Positions 1 to 6,959 of a DNA stretch of 59,471 nt are shown in pieces (within the stretch, counting starts at the first letter, position 1; each line of letters starts with the position of its first letter). Position numbers and translations under genes: made by a program. The stretch spans positions 1 through 59,471 of the forward strand of contig RDXX01000031.1 in NCBI GenBank assembly GCA_004292955.1, given 5' to 3'. The notes under the pieces are model-generated. The model saw only the letters and a program-made list of their open reading frames with translations. It did no database searches and was not told the origin of the DNA. The DNA is from Oscillatoriales cyanobacterium (lineage in GTDB: Bacteria; Cyanobacteriota; Cyanobacteriia; Cyanobacteriales; Microcoleaceae).

Positions 1-436
1 TGACGGTATGAATTAAGTTCTACCCAAAAGCGCAACGACTAAGGTATGTAGTTGCGCTTCAGCGCTCTTTGGCTTGGTATATGAAAGAGCGCGGCGTGGC
101 TGATTGACGGTATGAATTAAGTTCTACCCAAAAGCTCAACTACATACCTATTGTGTTTTTATCGATCGTAAAAAAAGTAAATTCATACTCAAGTTCAGCA
201 ACGCCAAGAGCGCTGAAGCGCAACTACATACCTCAATGCCAAGAGCGCTGAAGCGCAACTACGTACCTCAATGCCAAGAGCGCTGAAGCGCAACTACGTA
301 CCTCAATGCCAAGAGCGCTGAAGCGCACTCAATGCCAAGAGCGCTGAAGCGCAACTACGTACCTAAATGCCAAGAGCGCTGAAGCGCAACTACATACCTA
401 AATGCTAAGAGCGCCCAAGCGCAACTACATACCTAT
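1..436. repeat. Array of ~35-bp units with palindromic core, mixed orientation
   Basis: About seven units read CAATGCCAAGAGCGCTGAAG followed by CGCAACTACGTACCT, each holding the near-palindrome GCGCTGAAGCGC. One unit near 42-66 is in the opposite orientation (GGTATGTAGTTGCGCTTCAG). A 30-bp direct repeat starts at 1 and again at 105. One unit near 320 is shortened, as expected from slippage or unequal exchange. The same family closes the window (59209-59471). The units are separated by no unique spacers, so this is not a CRISPR array. Confidence 0.9.
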
Positions 437-437
437 T

Positions 438-459
438 GAACGGGCTCTCCGGCCCGTTC
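438..459 (-). terminator. Hairpin downstream of the C39-like peptidase gene
   Basis: GAACGGGC and GCCCGTTC form a perfect 8-bp stem with a 6-nt loop just past the stop codon of the minus-strand gene at 469-3123. There is no U-run on the minus-strand side, so it may act as an mRNA end stabiliser rather than a classical intrinsic terminator. Confidence 0.45.
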
Positions 460-468
460 CTAAAAAGC

Positions 469-3123
469 TTAGCGCGAGATAAAATGCGCCCAAACATTCC
501 CATCAGGCCCGGCTACTTGATTGATATAGCCATACGGATACATCAACTTTCTTCCCTCAGTATCTCTGTAACCCGTGAGTGCATCTCCCCACGGATCTTG
601 CACGATATAACCCTCAGAATTGTAGCCAATTAAAGTGATAATGTGACCCGCCGCCGTAAAATCTCCCGCTAAAACTATCGGCCGCCGATTCAGCAATTCC
701 GATCGCACGTCAGCCCATTTCCGAGTCGCACTAAAACTCGTCTTAAACCCGTAAGCCTTAATCAGCGCCGAAAGCACGTTGTGATCGGTTTGAGAACCCT
801 GGCCGGCATAGTCGAAACACCACTGCAACAACTCATCCTCCAACTGTCCCCCATACTTAGAACGAACGCCGTAATAATACAGCACCATCGCGATCGCAGT
901 TACATTGCAAGTAGACCAGTCAAAACGCGGATTGTCCCGCTGTGAAAAATACGGCACGTTCAATTCCACATTGTTCGGAACCGGATCGAAAATTTTATCT
1001 CCCCGCTTGAACTGAACAAAACTTGGAAAAACATAACCTGTATTGCCGAAATTTTGCAGCTCTTCAGTCAGAGAAACTTTCAGGTGATCGGTTTCCAAAC
1101 CGTAGCTTTCCACACCGTAAACTCGACCTAAAGGCAGTGTAGTTCTCTCGGTAGCCGTCAGCTTGGCAGCATCTACAGGGCGTTTTTTAAACACAGTTGG
1201 TTGCAGCATTGTCATTGTCAAAGCATCCGGGTCAAAGGGAACTTCTTTGCCATTTTTCTTGATTTGAACAGATTGCCAATAGATAAATCCCACATTGCCA
1301 AAACCGGGAATAGCTTCGGCGAAAGTTACTCGGAAATGCCCCAAAATGCAGGCATAACCAGTGATGGCGTAGGTGCTGCCTAAAGTTAGTTCAGCAATTT
1401 GGTTTGCAGGGAGTTTCGATGATTCTTTTGGTTGACCTTTAATCAGAGTTGTTTGAGTTACCAACAGTTGAGCATTCCCGTTGCTATTGGGTACGTCTGC
1501 TAGGTCGAATTTCAGGACTTTTGTACCTTTGGCAAGCTGAACGTCTGGTTCGTAAAAATAGCCAAAAGTGCCGATCGGCGAAATTGTCGAATCCAGAACC
1601 ACCTTGAGATGTCCGTCAATAAATCCGTACTTGCTAAGTGCCAAAGTCTGACCTGCTTTGACAAGAACTTTTTGCTGGTTGTTGAGGCGGGAACCATCAA
1701 CCGGGGCTACCTTAAACCAAGTGTCGGAAACTATCTTTAAGCTCAAATCTTTTCCGACAGTCAGCGGATCTGAACTTACGGTAATATAAATTATTTGGCT
1801 GGCGGTAACGTTTCCTTTGCTGTCAGTTGCACGCAATCTCAGCCAGCGAGCTCCGGGCACGCTAAATCCTTTGGGCAAATTCACTTGCCAAGTGCTTGCT
1901 TGTTGGTTGAGTGTGACGGTTAGCGGATATTTATCCTCGGCTATTACCTCAACTTTTGCTGCTTCTTGTTTGTCAAAAGTGCCTGAAAGTGCGATCGACT
2001 GATTGACCAAAACCTCTGTCGGGCCTTGATACGTTAAATTTGGGGCCGGATTGAAAGATTTGCCACCTTTGGCAAATTGCACGAAATCTGGATAAACAAA
2101 ACCCGTATTGCCAAAGGGCGGCAAATTTTCAGTCAGCGAGACTTTAATATGACCTTGTTCGATCGAGAATCCGGAAATTCCGTAAATCATTCCCGCCGGT
2201 AAAGTGATTTTTTCTGGCAGTTGCAGCTTGACAGCATCCACCGGCCGTTTTTTCAACACAGTAGTTTTGACAACAGTCATGGTAACTGCATTTCTGTCAC
2301 AGGCAATCCCCTTGCCGTCTTGCAAAATCTGGACGTGTTGCGAGTACATAAATCCCGAATTGCCGAAGTTGGGAATTGGGCGATCGAGAGTGACTCGAAA
2401 ATGACTTTCCACGCAAGCGTAGCCGAAGATATTGAAAGTTTCCCCCTGGTCAAATCGCACTTTCTGAGTCGGGCTTAAAATAGTCGAATCTGCGGGGTTG
2501 CGCTTTAACCAGGTTTTTTTGTTCACCCACAGCAACTGCATTCCAGGGGGCGGGGTAGGTAGATCGGCGCGATCGAAGATCAGGATTTTTGAGCCTTTAG
2601 TGATGACTGCGTGCTTTTCGTAAAAAAAGCCGGATTTTCCTACCGGAGAAATTGGATTATTGAGTTCAACATTCAGGTGTTCGTCTTCTAACTCGTAGCT
2701 GCTAATTTGATAACTTTTACCTGCGGGTATTTCCGCTTTTTGCTGGGAGTTAAGACTGCCAGAAGGCACTGTTCCGGCTTTTAATTGGGTGTCTTGGAGC
2801 GTAATTAACGTGAAAGAGCGATCGGGTGTGTTAGAAGCAGGATTAACTTTGATGTTAATTGTTTGTTCGCCGATAACTTTGCCTGTTTTATCAGTTGCCT
2901 TCACCTGCACCGTGCGAGTACCGGCGCTATCGAATCCTTTCTCTAAACTAATGTTCCAAATGCCTGTCGATAAATTTATCCCGGCCTTCAGGGAATTTGA
3001 GCCTTCTGCTGCTGAGATTGCCGCCACTTGATTTTTATCAAAACTGCCAACTAAGACAGAGGCTCGATTAGCCTCAACTTCTTGTGGGCCTAAATAACTC
3101 AAAATAGTCTTGGTGCTTGTCAT
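469..3123 (-). CDS. Large repeat protein with C-terminal C39-like cysteine peptidase domain
   Basis: 884 aa without an evident signal peptide or membrane segment. The C-terminal ~165 residues, from about 717, look like a Peptidase_C39_2 domain: VPYFSQRDN, a probable catalytic Cys739 in STCNVTAIAMV, His827 in GHIITLIGY and the following VQDPWGD. The rest is built from two module types. An Ig-like module (SGTFDK...GxR.L.xxATD.xGN) occurs near residues 16-95 and 365-455. A module of about 60-70 residues (KRP.DA.KL...YG..G...GH.KVSL...GN.GF.Y..FVQ) occurs at least six times. The family suggests peptide-bond cleavage; the modules probably bind ligands or surfaces. Substrate unknown. The start at 3123 is the only clear ATG, preceded by a GGCGGA stretch. 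It is flanked by repeat DNA on both sides and has no operon partner. Confidence 0.8.
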   Translation of the reverse strand: MTSTKTILSYLGPQEVEANRASVLVGSFDKNQVAAISAAEGSNSLKAGINLSTGIWNISLEKGFDSAGTRTVQVKATDKTGKVIGEQTINIKVNPASNTPDRSFTLITLQDTQLKAGTVPSGSLNSQQKAEIPAGKSYQISSYELEDEHLNVELNNPISPVGKSGFFYEKHAVITKGSKILIFDRADLPTPPPGMQLLWVNKKTWLKRNPADSTILSPTQKVRFDQGETFNIFGYACVESHFRVTLDRPIPNFGNSGFMYSQHVQILQDGKGIACDRNAVTMTVVKTTVLKKRPVDAVKLQLPEKITLPAGMIYGISGFSIEQGHIKVSLTENLPPFGNTGFVYPDFVQFAKGGKSFNPAPNLTYQGPTEVLVNQSIALSGTFDKQEAAKVEVIAEDKYPLTVTLNQQASTWQVNLPKGFSVPGARWLRLRATDSKGNVTASQIIYITVSSDPLTVGKDLSLKIVSDTWFKVAPVDGSRLNNQQKVLVKAGQTLALSKYGFIDGHLKVVLDSTISPIGTFGYFYEPDVQLAKGTKVLKFDLADVPNSNGNAQLLVTQTTLIKGQPKESSKLPANQIAELTLGSTYAITGYACILGHFRVTFAEAIPGFGNVGFIYWQSVQIKKNGKEVPFDPDALTMTMLQPTVFKKRPVDAAKLTATERTTLPLGRVYGVESYGLETDHLKVSLTEELQNFGNTGYVFPSFVQFKRGDKIFDPVPNNVELNVPYFSQRDNPRFDWSTCNVTAIAMVLYYYGVRSKYGGQLEDELLQWCFDYAGQGSQTDHNVLSALIKAYGFKTSFSATRKWADVRSELLNRRPIVLAGDFTAAGHIITLIGYNSEGYIVQDPWGDALTGYRDTEGRKLMYPYGYINQVAGPDGNVWAHFISR

Positions 3124-3547
3124 TATGTATCCGCCTACCTACTTAATTATTCAGCTACAGCAAGGATAACTTCTCATTTTATCAAACACAACGATCCGAT
3201 CCCGGACAAAATCGCTCCTGGACTGAATCTAGGGGCAGTTAATGCGTTTTAAAGCATGAATTTTTTATTGTTGGCGAGATTTTTACCAGAAATCTAACAG
3301 TCCAGCTAGCGATCGCGCACCTGACGCGAATATACCGCTGGTTGACAGAATTTGTGGCGCAATTTTTGCGAGAAAAAATTTAATTGAAGTAGGTTATTAC
3401 CCCCTATACCTTTGACCCCTCACTTAGCTCATTTGAGATTTTAGATTGAGGGATTTTAGATTGAGGAATTTTAGTCGTAGGGTGTGTCGCGACGAAAAAT
3501 TTTTATAAGGAATGAGAATTAAATAACTTACAATCTTTATTGTTCTT

Positions 3548-3600
3548 GTGGAATGGGCGTCCCGCCCGTCCTTCCGGGACGGGCGGGACGCCCATCCCAC
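3548..3600. repeat. Long hairpin repeat (GGGCGTCCCGCCCGT type)
   Basis: An almost perfect inverted repeat, GTGGAATGGGCGTCCCGCCC against GGGCGGGACGCCCATCCCAC, with a very short loop. It resembles the GGGCTTCTAGCCC hairpins near 15840, 15940 and 16100 and the element at 35333, so it belongs to a dispersed intergenic palindrome class. Confidence 0.8.
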
Positions 3601-3635
3601 TTTCAAGAGTGTAAATTATTTAATTTGCGATCCTA

Positions 3636-3809
3636 AGACTTACGCACGGGTTGCCAGAAACCGGGTTTTTGCGATAATACTTTGCTGTGATTCGCAAATT
3701 TGGGAAAAAACCCGGTTTCTTTAGACTTACGCACGGGTTGCCAGAAACCGGGTTTTTGCGATAATACTTTGCTGTGATTCGCAAATTTGGGAAAAAACCC
3801 GGTTTCTTT
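3636..3809. repeat. Two tandem identical 87-bp palindromic units (CCGGGTTTTT family)
   Basis: Units 3636-3722 and 3723-3809 are identical. Each holds CAGAAACCGGGTTTTT and the reverse arm AAAAAACCCGGTTTCT around a spacer of about 45 bp, and begins AGACTTACGCACGGG. Related single copies lie at 4956-5066, 28556-28664 and about 31561-31652, with a diverged one near 3896-3970. Reading frames through these units are repeat artefacts. Confidence 0.9.
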
Positions 3810-4005
3810 GTCGGAGTGCGTATTTCACATATCCGCAATAGTTTGATAAACAAACACAAAATTTATTCTGTAGCAATTTTTGGTGGAAATGGTATTACAA
3901 AAAAATCCGGTTTCTACGAGAAAATTGCGTGTAGCAACGAGATATCTCGGAAGAAACCGGATTTTTAGCCCTTTAGTGCGTTCAGGAATGTTAGACTGAC
4001 GGCGG

Positions 4006-4446
4006 CTAAACTATGGTGACAAGAATATCTTGAGCGTGAGAGTCAACTTTCATCGTTTCCCCTTCATAAACCTGAATAATTTTGCCAGTACCGTCGATAA
4101 CAAAAGTAACGCGCTTGGCATAATCACCTTTCTCAACATCGTAAGCTTTGGTAATAGCACCATCAACATCTGCTAATAGCTGGAAAGGCAAACCGTACTT
4201 CTCCGTGAACTTTTGGTGCGATTCTTCGTTGTCGCGGCTGACACCGAGAACTACAATGTCTTTGCCCTTGTATTCTTCATGGGCTGCTTTGAAGCTTTGA
4301 GCTTGTCTGGTGCAACCGGGGGTGTCATCTTTGGGGTAGAAATACAAGATTACGGTTTTACCCGTGAAGTCGGAGAGGGAGACGGTTTTGCCGTTTGTGT
4401 CTTTGGCGGTGAATTGAGGAGCCGCGCACCCAACTGGTAATGTCAT
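4006..4446 (-). CDS. bcp: Peroxiredoxin of the BCP/PrxQ family
   Basis: 146 aa, a normal length for the family. It reduces peroxides through a thioredoxin-fold peroxidatic cysteine. The sequence shows FYPKDDTPGCT with Cys45 as peroxidatic residue, then GVSRDNEESHQKF and YGLPFQLLADVDG, all typical of BCP. In most BCP proteins a resolving cysteine sits five residues after the peroxidatic one (CTxEAC); here that position is Gln50, so the protein should work as a 1-Cys form or use another thiol such as Cys7 or a partner. Monocistronic, with no obvious functional link to its neighbours. Confidence 0.93.
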   Translation of the reverse strand: MTLPVGCAAPQFTAKDTNGKTVSLSDFTGKTVILYFYPKDDTPGCTRQAQSFKAAHEEYKGKDIVVLGVSRDNEESHQKFTEKYGLPFQLLADVDGAITKAYDVEKGDYAKRVTFVIDGTGKIIQVYEGETMKVDSHAQDILVTIV

Positions 4447-4674
4447 AGTTTTGTTGACCTTGCGATTGATAAAGATATTTTAGTTGATTGTGGGCTGTTG
4501 TTGTCAATCTCTTAAATTTAGATTCGGAATTGAGCGACCAAAATGTAAAATCTACCTTTCGGAATAGTTTTGATGGGTAATTTTGTGCCTTGACTGACGG
4601 GCGATATTGTGTTAGATTGTGGGCGTGGACTCCGAATATACTGACGCTATCAAACTTGATGAAGTAAGTAAAAT

Positions 4675-4941
4675 ATGATAGATTTTTACACTGTTATTAT
4701 CCGAAAGAGTGCCAAGTATTGGGTGGCATTGTGTTTGGAGAATGGATTGGTTGGACAAGGAAATACTCCCGAACAGTCTATCGACAAACTCAAACAGGCG
4801 ATCGAGTCATTTTCTGAAGTTTATGAAGCTGAATTAAATATTTATCTTAATCCTCTTGCTATTAATGAATTGCACGAGTTTCTTACTTTAGAAGATGCGG
4901 AAGCTTCAGATACTTATGAACTAAGAAAAGTTTATGCCTAA
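4675..4941 (+). CDS. hicB: HicB-family antitoxin-like protein
   Basis: 88 aa with the partial RNase-H-like fold of HicB: FYTVIIRKSAKYWVALCLENGLVGQGNTPEQSIDKL, then a helical segment. HicB proteins neutralise the small RNase HicA. There is no recognisable DNA-binding tail. The stop codon overlaps an ATG at 4934 that starts a typical downstream HicA-like N-terminus (MPKIIRLTG), but that frame is cut off after about eight codons by a repeat element, so this antitoxin appears orphaned. Short antitoxin-like HicB proteins without a toxin are common in cyanobacteria, so it may keep a regulatory role or be decaying. Confidence 0.75.
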   Translation: MIDFYTVIIRKSAKYWVALCLENGLVGQGNTPEQSIDKLKQAIESFSEVYEAELNIYLNPLAINELHEFLTLEDAEASDTYELRKVYA

Positions 4942-5029
4942 AATAATTAGACTTACAGGACTTACGCAGGGGGCCCAGAAACCGGGTTTTTTGACGAAAA
5001 TACTGAGTTACAACCCGCAGATTTGGTAA
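4934..5029 (+). pseudogene. Probable hicA remnant truncated by a repeat element
   Basis: The ATG overlaps the hicB stop (ATGCCTAA), the usual arrangement of an antitoxin-toxin pair. The first codons read MPKIIRLTG, like cyanobacterial HicA starts. From about 4956 the frame runs into the 111-bp palindromic element and ends at TAA 5027-5029 (31 codons). The rest of HicA, including its catalytic histidine, is absent here. Removing the element does not restore a longer frame, so sequence was also lost. With only nine native residues the assignment remains tentative. Confidence 0.4.
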
Positions 5030-5066
5030 AAAACCCGGTTTCTTTGGTAGAAGTGGGTAAGTCCTG
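4956..5066. mobile_element. 111-bp MITE-like element with 10-bp terminal inverted repeats
   Basis: It starts CAGGACTTAC and ends GTAAGTCCTG, a perfect 10-bp inverted repeat. Inside are CAGAAACCGGGTTTTTT and AAAAAACCCGGTTTCTTT. It is flanked on both sides by ACTTA (4951-4955 and 5067-5071), which looks like a 5-bp target duplication. It lies within the expected hicA position. It has no coding capacity, so any mobility would depend on a transposase elsewhere. Confidence 0.7.
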
Positions 5067-5072
5067 ACTTAA

Positions 5073-6428
5073 TTAATTTTGGCAACAAGTTCTAACATAT
5101 TCTCGAACAACAAGAGATAAATCAAACAATACTTGCTCTCCTTCTATTCTTTTGACTAAATAACGTTGACGCAATGATTCTAACCCATTCATTAAGTCCA
5201 TTGATGAGAGAGATAAACTTTGTCTTAAATCTTCTCTTGACACAGGTTGCTCAAATTTACTTAATTGTAAAACAATCTCTTGTTCTCTGGGTGATAGTCG
5301 CTTGAATAATTTAGTCAACCGAGATTTCATGTCTTTAGTGACAATTAAACTATCTTCGTTTAAGAAATCAGCGACTTTGCCCCCAAAAATATTTTTAATT
5401 AAGCTGACAATATCTTTTAAATAAACGGGATTACCTTCATATAACTTTATAAGTTGCGCCCAAGTTTCATCATCCTTTAATCCCCAGTTTTTCATGATTG
5501 ACCTACTCTCTACTCCTTCTAACTCTAAGCACTTAATAGGATATAACTCCTCATCCAAGCAAATCATTTCTTGACATTGTTCCTGACTAATTAAGATCAA
5601 ACTGCTTTGATGTTCAATCTCTGTCATCATTGTAAACAAGTTTTGGTAATTTTTATATTCCGTTTTGAATTGTCCTGCCCAGTCTCCCTTTATAAATAAT
5701 TCTTGGATATCATCAAGAATAATTAAACATTTTTTCTGACGTAAAACATTAAAAAGTTGAGTTAACTTATTGTCAGGTTGAACAGAATCATGATTAACAC
5801 CTGTTAAAATTTCAGTAATAATGCCATCTAAAGATTGAGATAGTTTGAGGTTTTTCCAGACAACTACATCAAATTGTTGTAAATTGAGATCGACAAACTG
5901 TTTAACTAGGGTAGTTTTACCGATTCCGCTTAAGCCTAAAACTGAGATTAGACGAGTATTTTGATGAGTTAGCCAATGGGATAGGGTTTGAAGTTCGGTT
6001 GTGCGATCGTAAAAATGGGTAATTTTCGGTGCTAGGGTTAAATCGTGAAAATTTGAGCTAGGTTTACTTTTAGCTTGATTTTGTTGATTATCTTGATGAG
6101 ATTGATCTAGCGTTTGCGAACAGAAATTAAATTTATGATGATTTCCGATACCTATCACCTGTGATGATTTAACATAAATCCTTTCTATTGTTGAACGAAA
6201 ATTGTATTTATTAACATCTTCGCCTAACTGTTTAGATAAAATTTGCAAAAGTTTATAACCTATGTCTCTAACATGACTTTCACTGCGATGACATTCATCT
6301 GCAATTGTCTCATAAGTCTGTCCCTGCCAAACTCCTTTAATCACCGTTTCCTGAATATCATCTAAGTGTTTTCCCGTCTGGGCAAAAACTAACTCATCAG
6401 CAAACTGTAACACTTCTTTAACATCCAT
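5073..6428 (-). CDS. vMAP-type HTH / NB-ARC ATPase (STAND-like signalling protein)
   Basis: 451 aa. Residues ~1-85 (ADELVFAQTGKHLDDIQETV ... YETIADECHRSESHVRDIGYKL) match the helix-turn-helix N-terminal domain often called vMAP. Residues ~140-340 form an NB-ARC-like ATPase: FYDRTTELQTLSHWL, P-loop GLSGIGKTTL at about 165-175 and Walker B KKCLIILDDIQELF near 235. The C-terminal ~100 residues look like winged-helix repeats (RLSPREQEIVLQLSKFEQPV). Such proteins are abundant in cyanobacteria and are thought to be nucleotide-gated regulators or conflict-system parts. It has no sensor repeats after the winged helix, so it is short for a STAND protein. It is divergent from the peptide/ATP-grasp pair at 6623-8354, which makes it a candidate regulator of that pair; this is inference. 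Confidence 0.85.
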   Translation of the reverse strand: MDVKEVLQFADELVFAQTGKHLDDIQETVIKGVWQGQTYETIADECHRSESHVRDIGYKLLQILSKQLGEDVNKYNFRSTIERIYVKSSQVIGIGNHHKFNFCSQTLDQSHQDNQQNQAKSKPSSNFHDLTLAPKITHFYDRTTELQTLSHWLTHQNTRLISVLGLSGIGKTTLVKQFVDLNLQQFDVVVWKNLKLSQSLDGIITEILTGVNHDSVQPDNKLTQLFNVLRQKKCLIILDDIQELFIKGDWAGQFKTEYKNYQNLFTMMTEIEHQSSLILISQEQCQEMICLDEELYPIKCLELEGVESRSIMKNWGLKDDETWAQLIKLYEGNPVYLKDIVSLIKNIFGGKVADFLNEDSLIVTKDMKSRLTKLFKRLSPREQEIVLQLSKFEQPVSREDLRQSLSLSSMDLMNGLESLRQRYLVKRIEGEQVLFDLSLVVREYVRTCCQN

Positions 6429-6622
6429 AAAATTTATAGGGTATAAGTATTTCAGCCATTATAGCTCAGCTTGGGCAGGCACGATCAGGCATTGTCGGAC
6501 AATCACGTTAATAATTTGTTACAAAAGACTGGATTAAATCAGGCATTTTCCTATAGCGGCCGATCGATTTTTACTTTATCTTTATTAAAGAAAACTAAGA
6601 ATTTTTCAAATAGGAGACAACA
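6429..6622. promoter_or_regulatory. Divergent promoter region between NB-ARC gene and peptide gene
   Basis: This AT-rich ~195-bp region must hold the start signals for both divergent units. A strong ribosome binding site TAGGAGAC lies at 6611-6618, six bases before the ATG at 6623, and supports the small peptide gene. No clear -35/-10 pair could be singled out. Confidence 0.4.
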
Positions 6623-6799
6623 ATGACTAAAACTATAAGCGCGCCAAACTTTGTCAATTTAGGCACAGAAAAAACTCCTGTTAGCTCGCCAAATATTGAT
6701 AAAGCGATGGAGAGTTTTATTTGCACAGAGATTGTTGCAAAAGATGGAAAAAATACGGATACAAGCACGGCAGGGAACGATAAGGTAGTTGATGATTAA
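6623..6799 (+). CDS. 58-aa peptide, candidate RiPP (graspetide) precursor
   Basis: The frame starts MTKTISAPNFVNLGTEK, continues TPVSSPNIDKAMESF and ends with an acidic, Thr/Ser- and Lys-containing tail (KDGKNTDTSTAGNDKVVDD). A good Shine-Dalgarno (AGGAG at 6612-6616) precedes the ATG. It lies 160 bp upstream of a graspetide-type ATP-grasp gene on the same strand. Graspetide precursors have a leader followed by a core whose Ser/Thr or Lys side chains are linked to Asp/Glu by ATP-grasp enzymes; here Thr45, Thr47, Ser48 and Thr49 would be donors and Asp53, Asp57 and Asp58 acceptors. The microviridin leader motif (PFFARFL) is absent, so it would belong to a different group. The core position is a guess. 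It could also be an unrelated small protein. Confidence 0.6.
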   Translation: MTKTISAPNFVNLGTEKTPVSSPNIDKAMESFICTEIVAKDGKNTDTSTAGNDKVVDD

Positions 6800-6823
6800 T
6801 GCGATTAATTATTGACCGAGAGT

Positions 6824-6909
6824 CAGATGTATAAAACAGAAAAAACATCTGGATTAATTATTTCACTTTCACGTTCCCGTGAAGATAATCATACTTTTTT
6901 TTACGGGAA
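6824..6909 (+). promoter_or_regulatory. Two stem-loops between peptide gene and ATP-grasp gene
   Basis: CAGATGT (6824-6830) pairs with ACATCTG (6845-6851). TTCCCGT (6874-6880) pairs with ACGGGAA (6903-6909). The U-run TTTTTTTT lies inside the second loop rather than after the stem, so neither is a textbook terminator. Such structures would allow the peptide mRNA to be more abundant than the enzyme mRNA, as is usual for precursor-enzyme pairs; this is inference. Confidence 0.4.
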
Positions 6910-6959
6910 TCTCTTCTCAATAAAAGTTTAGCCAACCTAGTTTAGGATTTTTAAAATTT

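Larger units (their letters stand above)
3124..4005. other. Intergenic stretch without a supportable gene
   Basis: This 880-bp interval between two minus-strand genes holds the hairpin at 3548-3600, the 87-bp tandem units at 3636-3809 and a diverged relative near 3896-3970 (AATCCGGTTTCT / GAAACCGGATTTTT). No reading frame apart from repeat-derived ones is seen. Confidence 0.7.

Noticed and set aside
1..436. CRISPR array
   Set aside because: Units follow each other with no variable spacers, switch orientation and no cas genes are near.
3620..3859. 79-codon minus-strand frame with internal repeat
   Set aside because: It is the translation of the two identical 87-bp palindromic units; no RBS and no protein-like composition.
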